From: Aplectana chamaeleonis
Taxonomy: Eukaryota; Nematoda; Chromadorea; Rhabditida; Cosmocercidae
Length of the DNA stretch: 64,000 nt
Direction of reading: 5' to 3'
Assembly (NCBI GenBank): GCA_029168955.1
Contig: JAPDOI010000424.1
Span: 62,001-126,000, forward strand
In this document: piece after piece, positions 34,501 through 47,200 of the stretch
How the letters are laid out: each line of letters opens with the position of its first letter
Numbering within the stretch: position 1 is the first letter of the stretch
Translations under genes and position numbers: made by a program
The notes under the pieces: model-generated
Told to the model about the DNA's origin: nothing
Seen by the model: the letters and a program-made list of their open reading frames with translations, nothing else
Database searches by the model: none

Positions 34501-37500
34501 TCAAAATGGATGGCTTCCCTTCCCTAACACGCAGGTCAAGCTCCTCAGTAACACGATTAAAGTGAAATGGTAGCGGAAAACAAGCTCACAACACATCTTA
34601 CTTCACGCAAGGTCAGCGCACCCTCAAGCCGCAAAGCGTGCGGTAGTGGGAAATATGTTCAAGACGGCGCTAGAGGTTTGTAGTGGTGTCATGGAGCGCG
34701 AGGAATCCAGAAGCCTAGCGAGAGATATCGCCATTAGCAACGGATACACAACGGAGGTCGACAGAATCGTTCCCCAAATGCCCACGATCCCGCTCCTACT
34801 GCCGTTTGTTTGGGATAAAATCAATGACGAGTTGCGCCGGTGCATAGCTCGCGCGGACCTAAGCAACGATGTTACCCTCGTGAGTATCCCGCGAGACAAT
34901 ATCAAACATCAACTTGTCAGAAATAGGCTGTGCGACCAGTCGTGTGTCACTAATAACTGCGTAACTTGCACGCATGGAAGAAATGGAGACTGTGCGCGGA
35001 GCGGGGTTGTATACCAACTCCAGTGTTTGGCTTGTAATGAAGTATATATAGGAGAGACAGGAAGATTGTTGTGCGTACGCCTAAAGGAACATCTGGCGGG
35101 AAAGAAGGCGTATGTCTCTCCTGACACCTCCTGGTAAACACAGAGTTGAGCAACACAATAACGTTCATTATGATATCAAATGCACTGTGCTCACTCAGGA
35201 AACGGACATCGCTGTGAGGGAGACCCTTGAGGCTTTTTATATACGGACACGTAATCCGAAGCTCAACAACCGAAACGAGTGCATGACGGTAATTCCTACC
35301 CTTCCTCCCGCTGTGTGGGTTGTGAGTTCCTAACTTCTGCTTGTGGTCACCGTGCATGGTGATCCTATTGATTTCAATGGTGCCTCACTTGCTCCCGGTC
35401 GTCCACGAACTGCAGCGGGGCTTGGTCTTGGTGGAATCGAAAAGGGTTGGTCTCGTTATCTGAGCTGTCACCTATCTGAGGTTCCTGCGGATAGTCGCTA
35501 CTCGCAGGAATGGGGGAAGCGCTTGACCGTGTAATTTGAAGGTAAATTGTCTCGACGTAATTTTCAGGCCTCTGATAACGGCAAGCTTGCCGAAACGTCT
35601 GGCCAATAAAATCGATTTCACCGTTAAAACCTGGTTGCGGCACAGAAGTGAATGGAATAATCCTGTAGACAGAGTACATCGGTAGTTCGAACAAGGTCTC
35701 AGATCCAACTCAAATCAAGCAAGAGGGTTATTTGATGTGTTCTTGACTGTTCTCATGCCCGTTTGGGGACTTGCGCAAAATACGGCAAACCACACCTACT
35801 TCAACTTGCTGTTAACTTCCTAATACTCAACATCGGGTGTCGGATGTCAAAATCAGCAGCACACAAAATTTTCCTGTTTGAAATTTTAGACAAACCCGAG
35901 AACTCTCCCACTAGAAAATTTCACGCCACAATCCTTTTGAATTTAAAACTCAAAAACCGTCCTCAAGTTCGTGTCGTTCGCAGTGAGTGGCGGAATTGAA
36001 GCAAAGAAAGCATTATTGCACACTAGTCGGCCACGGTTGACATCCCCTAATGTGCCAACTACATGATAGTTCTCTGCTCTTCAGCTACTGTAGAGTAGCT
36101 TGGTTAAACAGTTGTAGACTGAGCATCTTCAGAGAATTCCCCCTTACTCGGCTGTAGCCTTTCCATCGAATGTAGTATGAAATTTAATCTAACAGCTTCA
36201 GTTGCTTCTCAAGAAACTTGTCCTGACTCAAGCTACTACGTCGAAATGCAGAGGAAGTTTTGTGATCCGAAAATCTTTAAATGTTCCTCGTTCTCTTTTT
36301 TCTAACCATCAGAATTGATTTCATCGCTAAAGCATCTAAACCTTGTGAAGACTTAATTATGGTTCTGAAACGGCCTTGCGAAATTTTTCCAATGAGGAAA
36401 ATTTCACTATTTTCGAATTTTTCCTTGAAAAAATAAAAATATTATCCTATCTCCATTTTCCAACGACTTTAGGATACCCAACCTCATAGTTGAATAGTAT
36501 GCGCAGGGACTTATTCAACGATAATTGTTTTGTTACTCATCCACTTTCTATTCAAAAAATACAAAAAAGTAAAACTCCAAAATTCGAAGAAATTGTCAAT
36601 AACTGACAAATAAATAACTTTAGACAAGACATGGTCCACAGTACTAGCATGTACTATAGTTGTACGATTTCGAGAAAACTGTCGAACGAACGAAAATCGA
36701 AAAGTTTTCGGTCGAAAAAATTTTATGACAAAAAGCCACCCATATCTGACATGTTACCGTGAGGCACCGGGGTTTTTATTCTTTGATGAATCTCTTCATT
36801 TCTGTTTTCGGTTTGTGCTCTGTGTTTTATGATGCGCGTCCTTTGGACCAGGGGTGTGCCGAAAATTCTTTTCGGTAAATTTTTTACCGAAAGTTTTTAC
36901 CGAATTTTTTTCTCGGTAAATACGGTAAAACGGAAAATTCGGTAAAAATTCCGACTTCGACTTTGGTACATATCCCATACGATAGCACAAATAAACAACA
37001 TTATTTATGCATCATTTCTAAAAGTGCTCGAGGATAGCGTAAATAATGAGCAAGCTTTACATATTATACTGAGCTCAATGGCTGAACCCGATCAGCGGGA
37101 CGTTGATTTTGAGAAAAAGTAACATTTCAAAAATTTATGTCGTCAAGGCCTTTTTCTAGTTACTCAGAATTAGGTCAGCTGGGGAATACATCCTTTTCGC
37201 CTCAACTGTGCCAGGAGGCGCGCACAAGTTTTTATTGGTGGTGCTATGTGGGATGGGGGAAGGGCACTGTGGCGCGATGCACTTGGCCACGCCCATTTCA
37301 CCGTGCCGCACTAAATTTGAGCCTCCCTCTCCTGCCAAAATTAGGGGAGTCGTTGCGGCACGGAAAAATGGGCGTGGCCAAGTGCTATACATCAGTGCCC
37401 CCTTCCCCTCATCCCACAAGCACCTTCTCAGACATTAGGAGCAGCGGACCGCTGTCGAAAATTTGCCATTTGATCAACGGCTGGGGGACAGCTGGCATTT

Positions 37501-40500
37501 AGCTGGCCAATGGTAATCACGAGGCCAACAGTTGGCGTACACTCGGTATGTCATTCAATGCCAGCGACGAACGGCTGGCGAATATGTGCCAGTTGCCTGA
37601 CAGCTGGGTGATAACTGGCATTCAGCTGGCAATTGATAATTACGAGGTCGACAGCTGGCTCATCCTTGGCATCTCAATTAGAGCTAGCGGCGGACCGCTG
37701 GCGAAAATGTGCCAGCTACTTGAAAGCTGCGTAATAAAGTGCATTCAGCTGGCAAGGGCAATTAGACCTCGAAATTACCGAGCGCATAAAAACGCAGTTA
37801 TTCACCAATCGGCACTTTGCTGGCGCATAACCGCCCAGTGGCCTTCGCCTGGCACTGAGTCGTCACCTGGCTGGCATTCGAGAGAGGTGACGACTACTCA
37901 CGCTTTAACATGTTATAGTTTGATCTCTGATTTCACTGATAAGCCGAGCCGGTATATAAGGCGATTCAGTCCAATGAGTCCCTCACTCGGCAGTTTGATG
38001 CCGGCCCTCGAGGGTGACCTGAAGTCACTCTACAGAGGCTAGCATATTTTTGGCAGCTGAGGGGCAAGTCCCCACGGCTAGGGGGGGGAGGTGGCGTGGG
38101 TCCAGGGATGTGCGGCAATTGCCGATTGCCGTTTGCCGGCCGTTTTTGGACGATTTTTGTCAATTGTCGTTCGCCGTTTTTCCTCTCACTTATCGACAAA
38201 ATTCGTCAAAAAATTGCGCAATAGATAACAAACGCCGCGATTAGGACGCGCATGGTGAATCCCATAAGCCTTGCAGCGACCGGCTCGAAAGTAGGGAGAC
38301 AGGCAATACGTACTTCAAAACTTCAAGCCAGTTGGTGTTATCTACCGTGCGGTCATGTCAAAGCAATTGCTAGTATTGTAGTGTCATGCTCGTGTGGGTC
38401 CTCTTGTCTCGAAGAGTACCGAATTCACCACACTCTTCTTGCTGAGGCTTGATCAATAAATGTAGGGTTCATCGGGACAAGAAATAACACCCCAAACGTT
38501 TTCAGGAGAGGGCACAAAGGGTTCAGAGCTCAATTTCTCTCAGACATTTTTCAAAGCGTCGTGTGGAGGACGTTGGACTTCACTGGCAGTTTATGGGGTT
38601 ATGCACACGCCATCTCCTATTAAGCTCACAATTACGCTGAGAAACATGCTACCAAGTTGAAAGTTGGAGTTCTGAGTTAAAAGGGTGGGGGAAGATGTAC
38701 ACGTTGTGGGGAACATTCGTTTCGGTTAAATTCGCTGCCTGACTATAAACTGGATTGACGCAGTCGACGGTGTTCGGAATAAGGGGTGGCGTACAGTTTG
38801 GGAAGGAGGTGGTTTGAGGAAACCGCTGTTTTTAGGAGTCGTATTGGTGGAAAGCTTAAAAAACTACGCCATTCAATATATTTGAGTTATTAGCGCGCAG
38901 TTCAGAAGAAATTTAAAAGGTCGCAGGGGAGAGATGCCGAATATTTAGCCGTTTCTCAGCAACGTTTCCAAGGCTGTTCGGAAACGTGCGTTTTAGTTGT
39001 ATTTTTTCACGTGGTTATCTTTGATCTAAATTCCGGATAAACAGTAAATGCACCGTGAGGCACGAAACGAGTACGCCGCGAACTCTGAGAAAGTTTCCTA
39101 ATCAGATAAAGGGCCTAACAACCTTAGGTGCACATTTCTGTTCGTAGGCCCCGCCCAGTTGTAGTATGGCTCACGATTAATTTTATATGAGTTACTCTCA
39201 GTTGGTCCTCTTTTTGTAAAGGCGCCGCCACCCATCGCGGTGCCGCAGCGGCACTTTCGCGGAGCCGGTATGGCTTTATCGCGAAGTCGCAGCGGCGATT
39301 TCCGCAAGAGAAGGGCTGCCACGCTCGTTAAAAAATAATCAAGTCAAGTAGGGACACACTGACCTCTTCCTTTTTTTTAAACTACTTTCGGATGCTTATC
39401 CCCTTCAATTGGATTGCGCGATACTCTGAATTTCGTGCGATAAATTTTAAACACGAAGCAATTGCATGACTACCACATATTCCGAAAAGGGTTGATATTA
39501 GAGAACCGCGAAAAATTACTGCCCTTTCACCACAACATTCCCATTACCAGTGTTCAATAGAATGCCCATTCCGGTGCTGCTTTTTATATCAGGTATTGTA
39601 CCAAAGTAAGAGGTTAAATTACTTGTGGTATTATTGAAAAACCTCGTTATGTTATTGAACTAGAACAAAATGCCGAGGTTCAAGGACAGTCGGCCATACA
39701 CTATTCAGAAACCATTTCTTATCTGGCTATCGAAATACGATTTGTGCATGAGAAAGAAGTATTTTTACTGCTACTTTTAGAACATTCGCATGGTTTTCGT
39801 ACGAGATTTTTTTATTCTGCCGTTTGTCGATTGCCGTTTGCCGGCCATTTTTGGACAAAATTTGTCGATTTCCGTTTGCCGATTTTTCAAAATCGTTTGC
39901 CGCACATCCCTGGGTGGGTCCCCCACCTCAGACCGTTGCGTAGGCGATCTCCTACGCAACGATCTGCGGTGAGGGACCCACCTCGACTCATCGGTCTGCC
40001 AAGAGACTGGCGGACCACAGGCAAATGTTTGCTCAACAGCAGGCTGCCAGGTATTAGCCAAAAGACTGCCAGCGGTCGGCCAACGTCCTGGCGGACCTCT
40101 GGCAGGGTTTAGCGGACCGCCGGCCAATGGCTGTCCGACACCGGGAATGGTTTTTGCTCGCCAAGCAAATGCCGGCGGTCCGCCAATCCCAATGTCTGAG
40201 TTATTGGTCAGTGAGGAAAGGTGTGGATACGATAATTTCACAATGTAGTCATCCCAGAACTGCGCAGTGGATTCAGTGTTGTGCCCGGGGGCTCTAAAGA
40301 ATTTTTCCACTTCCTGAAATATCTGCTTCAGGCCTCTGCTGCTCTGCGAACCTGTTCACCTTTCTAAATAAAATATGTATTTCTCGTAGTGGTACATATC
40401 TCGACAAGAAGAAGCACTTAATAGAAAAAGTGAAGAGATCGTTTGAATATTCAAAAAGTAAGCCAAACAGTTTAAGAAAGAGTAACAAAAATAAGGATCA

Positions 40501-40991
40501 AAACGGATATCGTGCCAAGGGCATGCCATAACAGTGGCAATCACGTGAAATACGAGTAAGTAGTAGGCCGAATCGGCGAAAACACCCATTTTTCTTTTCG
40601 GTAAATTTCGAGAAAAATTCGGTAAATCGGTAAATCAAAATTTTCCGAAAAACACCGGTAAATCCGGAAAATCGGTAGATCGGTAAACGGAAAATGCACA
40701 CCCCTGCTTTGGACGTAATAATAATAATAATAATGATAATAATAATAGCTCCCAACTTCTCTCTTCTTGGAACCTCGGCATTTGAAATGATGTGTTTTGT
40801 TATACTTCTGCCCTGCGAGGTTTTTACGATGGAACTTTATGGAGCGGCCTGACGTTTCGACGTTACCGTCGTCTTCAGAGGCCTGAGCGTGACGCAAGAT
40901 TAGAACATGAACTACCCGATCAAGCGCCCAAACCGCCGAGGCATTCTCGATGTGCCATCAGAGCCACGCCGGAAAAACCTCTCAATCTGTA

Positions 40992-41062
<71 letters not shown>

Positions 41063-41133
41063 TAATAATAATAATAATAACAACAATAATAATAATAATA
41101 ATAATAATAATGCATAAATATAATAATAATAAC

Positions 41134-41165
<32 letters not shown>

Positions 41166-41166
41166 C

Positions 41167-41203
<37 letters not shown>

Positions 41204-44200
41204 TTAATAATAATAATAATAATAAAAAATTGAAAAATTTTCGTTCGAAAAAACCTATGAAGTTAGGCTCTCTAAAGTCGTTGAATGTTGAATATATGAT
41301 AATATTGTCACTTTCCGAAAATTTTCTGAAAAATACGAAATTGGTTCCTTCGACGAGTTTTTGCTAACATACAAAACCCTGATGAATGGAAAGATGAGAA
41401 CGAGGGCATCTGGAAACTTTCGGTGAAACATTTGGGTAGAGAAAAATTTGAGCATGCGATTGGAATACCACGCTTGATCCAAAGATCTGAGACGGGCAAG
41501 GGAAAATTCGCTGACAACGCAACTACTATTACCCAAGGTGGCCATTCCGTTCGCGATATACTTTTCTAGAATAAATTTTTAACGTAGAAATCGAATATGC
41601 CCTTCACAGCTGCCTAGGGTTCCTCTGAAAAAAGTTATAGGCATTTTTTCTCTCATTTTCGTACCTATTGTACCCTCCAGAAAGGGTATTAATTTTACGA
41701 AAATTCGGAAACGGACCTCATAATTGTGGTGCGCGCAAAGCGCGCACCTAGATTTTGCTTTGATTCCTTACCGCGCGCAACCCGCTCAGAGAGATCCCCC
41801 TTTCACACTGTAGCTAGAGAAATAAGCAGTACACCATTGAAACCGCCGTAAGAAGTTACGGAAGTAAGCCTGTTTTTATCCCGAAGGACCCCCGCGTTGG
41901 AAAGATATGACCTCCCAACCAACAACCTTTTTGGGTTCTCCGCCACTTTCATTTTTTTGAAAGACGTGGACCAAACGGCCTGAAAATTTGTCTCTAGAGG
42001 TATCTTGCCACGGGAATGCCAATTATAATTGTAAGAACTCACCATTTTTACTTCTAAGCTCACTATCGATTGATTTTATCGATTTTTCGCTATATTGCAC
42101 GGAAGCGGTCATGATCACGACTTCTGTTGGGTGTGGGTCCCTGAGCTACATTAATTTACTCCAATTTCCGTGCCCGAAACGTCACTTACCTTCATAGACT
42201 TTACTTTTAATATTTGCGCGTGACCGGAGTGTAGTGTGTGTAAGCACGGACCAAACATTCTATGAAACGCTTGCACATATGCAAAATATTGCGAGTTTCT
42301 TTTTTCTTGTTCTTTGCCCTGTTTTCTTTTTTTCTGCCCTTATCCCTTCTCATTGATTCGACCTATGTTCTCTTCCTGATTTTTGTTGCCGATAATCCCT
42401 GTGGGAATTTTGTAGTGCGAGAAAGAAAATTTTTGAAAAATTTGTCTCAACTTCGGGGATTGAAAACGTTTTCTGTATTGTACTTTCTCCATGGCATTGC
42501 CAACTCGCACTACAGTGTTTTTACGATTCTCTTAATAGAGAAGAAATTACTCAGGCTAATATTTTCGTCTCGAATGCGGGGTGAGAAAATTGAATTTTTA
42601 TTGAATGATCGATTTTTCAAATAAGTGGAAACTACTTTTTTTCGAAAGACGTTTTTTGGAAGATCGACTTTCAGTAAATTTATGAACTCGTTGTACCTTC
42701 CATTTAGCAATTTGAATGTTACACAAAGGCGTAACAGCCTCATAAAATCGTTCATTTCCGCAACAGCTCCCAAAGTTTCTTTTGCGCATTCTCGAGAACG
42801 ATTTACCAAATTTTTACCGAGAATTCACCGCGAGCCGGGTTTTTACGGAGATTATAGCGCGAGAATGAGGCGAGCGGAAAAAATTAGGCGAATTTATCGA
42901 TGGTTACTCCGAGAGAAGTTGCCGCTGCGGGTCCGCCAATAGTGCCGCTTCGGAGCCTACAGGTACCGAAGCGGCACTATCGCGGAGCCGCGGCGGAACT
43001 ACCACGGAGCCGTAGCGACAACGCGGCAGTGCCGCTTCGGCCCCGCGATAGTGCCGCCGCGGCTCCGCGAGAGTATTTCATATGTTATTTAAGAAATGTA
43101 AAACAACTAGGGGGGCCTAAGAACAAAAATACGCATGTGCGGTTGTTACGTTCTCTGTCTGATAAGGACAGAGGTTACCGCCGTTTTTGCGCCCAAGGAG
43201 ATACGGAATGTACCTCAAACTTGGGTAATTGAACCGGCGACAATTTTGTTTCACCACACAGGACAGTAAATCGTGCTCCACGCGGGTTCGCTGCTGCATC
43301 CTCGCGGAGACGGCGCGGTTCTAACGCGGAGCCGCTGCGGTACTATCGCAGCGCCGTCGAGGCTCAAGACACGGCAACAGAATCGTCTGATCATGGAGCC
43401 GCTGCGGTAATATCGCGGAACTATCGCGGTGTAGTCGGGGGTCGCGGTACTTTCTCGGCACTGTTGCGGCAAATTCTCTCAGAGTAGCATCTTGGTATGC
43501 AGTGGCAAAAACCACGACAAATTTGCGACAGGATCCCGGAATTGCCGCATTTTCGCCTGGTTGAGGCAATGGGATCGAGGCAATGCCTCGATTCGAACAC
43601 GAATCGGCCGGTAATCTGCCGCTTCGGCTCCGGAAGAGGCAGCCGAGGCGGGAGGTACGCGGTGAAATCTGGGTGAATTATAGGAAAATCCTTCCAAAAA
43701 AACTTGCGAGCTTGAAAACCAAAAAGGATCGAACCACTGAATTGTGCCCATAACAAAGACAATTTATTGTTTTTTTCTGGCTGCGAATCTCTCGATCCCT
43801 CGACCCCGCTGAAAAGTTACACAGGCGTGCGTGCTTGATTATGCTCGAGTTGTGCTGGGTCCAGAAGATCCCAGCATGATTTTCTAGATATTTTTTCCTG
43901 CAATTGCGGATCAAATTTTCGCTCGGAGAGGAATAGTATGTGTTGCGTTTTGAAAATCTCTATTTTTGACAATAAAGTCCAACTACAAAAAAAAGCTAGC
44001 CAATGCGAATTGTGGAAAACCACCTCGCGTTTGCCGTGCAAAGTTTTTTTTCAAGTACAGTCTCCTAAAGTGCCTCTGTCTAGCCTATCTGGATTCATTG
44101 TGTAAGCGTTTGATGGCACTGTGATCGATTACTCGGTTATTCATGAGTTCTACAATATTTTTCCTTGGGATTAAAAAAGCTCCTCGTCCTGGATAATGAG

Positions 44201-47200
44201 AAAGTGGAGAAATTATGGTGCGCCGTGCGTTAGCCGCCAGAGAGATCACCCCTTCACACTGATTTCAGAAAAAATAAGCACAACACCCTTGAAACTGCCG
44301 TAGAATGTCAGGTAGGTGAGTAAATTTCGATCCCGAATAACCACGCGCGTTGAATGAAATATGACCTCTCGACCGACCCCCTATTAGCGTTCTCCGCCAC
44401 CGCCACTTCACTTTTTTTGAAAGACAAAAATCAAAAGACGTGCATTTTTGCTTCAGGGGGTGATCGGCCACAGGAAAACTAGAGGGATGGTGAGCGTACC
44501 GTGTGATGCTTTATGGCGATGAGCGTGCTATGATAAGGAGTGGAGAGAAGGATTGCGGCCAGACGCGCACCATCAGGCACCCGATGGGAGCAAACCTCTG
44601 AATCTCTTCGGTCTACGCTAGCAGTATTATGGCATTCCAGTTTATTGGAGAAAATCAGTGGTCCAATTTGACTGATATGAGTTTTTGAGAATCCTCTATC
44701 AACACAAATCATCGCCGTAGAATCTTCTCGATTTTCTAAAATTATCGAATTCATTGATTCCTCGCAAAAATTTATAAATGACTGTGGAAGGGGAGGACCT
44801 TGAATAACCCCTAAAAATTCAGTTTGGCCACTGATTTCTTACCGTGGGGGGAATTAACCATCGAACTGCTCGCGTTGACCGATGAGATTCAAAGTCTCGT
44901 CCGTCTGGATGAGTGTCAGGGGGTGTGCTGCAGTTGCCGACTCTATTCAAAGTTGACGAAATGAGTTTTTCAGGTAGTTTTCATGTTCCTCTTAGAGAGG
45001 CGAATGTGATGGTATGTGTAGGACGCCCTTTTAACTGCAGTATTTTGTTGGGAAAGGTGTATTTCCTTCTGAAATTCTCATCGACCACAGGTCAGAACAT
45101 GATAGATTTCTGTTATCAAGACCTTCTGACCAGTTCATAGTGAGGGGTCTAGAGATGCAAATATGCAATTTTCGATAAACTTCTGGAGTTGAATCAGCGT
45201 CCGGTACTAGAAACTGAAAACAGTCACTTACGCAAAAATTTCGAAGCGTACAAAGATTTCAGAGGTTATATTTGACGCTCTGTAAGCAGTACCACGGAGT
45301 AAACTAAACAGACGTACCTAAAATTTTTAGAGGTTTTTTTAAACAGTTTTTCTTGGGTATTCGAGAGTTTTGTAGGAACTTTTCCCTTTCACCCTCTACT
45401 TCGTGGACTTACTCAGAAAGATCGAAAGTTAGAATACGGGTTTTATCGTGAGCACTGCTTTTAGCTACCGAAATAGAGCGAACAAGCCTCAGAAATGGAA
45501 AAAAAGAATTTCCCTTCGAAGGATAGCTCTAGGGATCACTATAAAGCTAATTCTGTATTGATCTTCAATGAGGAGTGCAGTCAGTGATGAATCAGTGGAA
45601 AGTAGTTGGTGAGCGATTGAGAGGGGAAGGATCAGACGTTCAACTGGTTGGAAGTAGAAAAAACAGCTAAGTGAAGCAATAGGCCTGGAGAGCTTGCCGT
45701 AGAAGGGAAACCCTTGGGAAAAGCTGTGAAATTTTCAAAAGGTTGGGCTCCGCGGAAAAAGTTAAAGATTTGTCTCTGCTAAAAATGTTGCGAAAATCCT
45801 CTAGTTGGATTTGGCATTAAACAAAAACTTTTATATACTGTGAAATTGATGTAAATGGATTTGGCAGTCAACAAAGATATGAAATCTGGTGCAATTCATC
45901 TTGTTAGACTCCAAAAGGTTGGGCTCCGAGGAAAAGGTTAAAGATTTGGCTCTGCTAACATTGTGGTGCAATCCCTCTTGTTAGATTTGGCGATCAACTA
46001 AATCTTTCAAATGTTGTGAAATTGTTGAAATAGATTTGGCGTTGAACAGTCTTGAAATGTTGTGAAATTCCTCTTGCTAGATTTGGCGATTAACGAAGTC
46101 TTCAAAATGTTGCGAAATTATTGCAAATCGATTCGGCAGGCGCACTATCAATAATCAAAGTCAAATTACACGCCAGGAGGATTGGCGCGTCCTCTGATCA
46201 GGGTCAAACCCACGACAATTACATACTAACTCACACACTCGCGGGGGTCGGTGGCCGGTTGAGAGGAGTTGAACAGGTAGCGTGCTCCCGCTCGAAACGA
46301 AAAAAAAGGGCGGGCAAGGCCCGAAAACTCCCCCATTCATTCCGAAAACTCCGCGTGTAAACCTCCCACCGACCCTACAATGCCACGTCATCTTCGCAAC
46401 ATTTTGAAGACTTCGTTAATCGCCAAATCTAGCTAGAGGAATTTCACAACATTTTAAGACTGTTCAACGCCAAATCTATTTCAACAACTTCACAACATTT
46501 GAAAGATTTAGTTGATCGCCAAATCCAACAAGAGGGATTGCACCACATTTTTAGCAAAGCCAAATCTTTAACCTTTTCCCCGGAGCCGTTTAGCAGAGCC
46601 AAATCTTTAACTTTTTCCGCGGAGCCCAACCTTTTGAAATAACCCCTAGAAGAACGATTTGAGCCACATCTTGAGCCACATTCAGAAAATCGTCACAAGT
46701 CGATTTTGCCGTCAAATTTTTCTGCCGGTGGGAAGCTTGGAACAAATACAGTCGAAACTTTGAAAAAACAACAAATATATCTCAGATTCGTGATCAGCAC
46801 CCCAAATAACCTCCCAGAGCGAATTTTAAGTCAAATCTGGAATATTTTTCTTCAACGCTTTCTAGACCCCGTATTTGATATAACGCTGAACCGAAAATCC
46901 GTTTAAGCCCAAAACGCTATCAGTGTGCACATAGTTCGGAAAATGTGCTTTCAACTAAATTTTGCCTAGGGGGTTGTTTTAAGCCCTGAACACGATTGGC
47001 AGTCAACAAAGATATGAAATGTGGTGCAATCCCTCTTGTTAGACTCCAAAAGGTTGGGCTCCGCGAAAAAGGTTAAAGATTTGGCTCTGCTAAAAATGTT
47101 GCGAAAATCCTCTAGTTGAATTTCAAAAGGTTGGGCTCCGCGGAAAAAAAGTTAAAGATTTGGCTCTGCTAAAAATGTTGTGAAATTCCTCTAATTGGAT

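Larger units (their letters stand above)
27535..35661 (+). mobile_element. Penelope-like element, broken by nested insertions
   Basis: Direct repeats at 27535-27669 and 35528-35661 bound a plus-strand Penelope-type gene. The gene has an N-terminal region with LSLGPSF, an RT with [11 protein letters not shown] and RYIDD, and a GIY-YIG nuclease. Its own length is around 3 kb once the inserted elements (29246-29698 and 29823-34372) are set aside. It lies in antisense orientation inside the large intron of the CH-domain gene. One stop and at least one frameshift add to the insertions, so it is inactive. Confidence 0.85.

Noticed and set aside
40912..41367. Poly-Asn, poly-Tyr and poly-Ile frames
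   Set aside because: Direct translation of a (TAA)n microsatellite.
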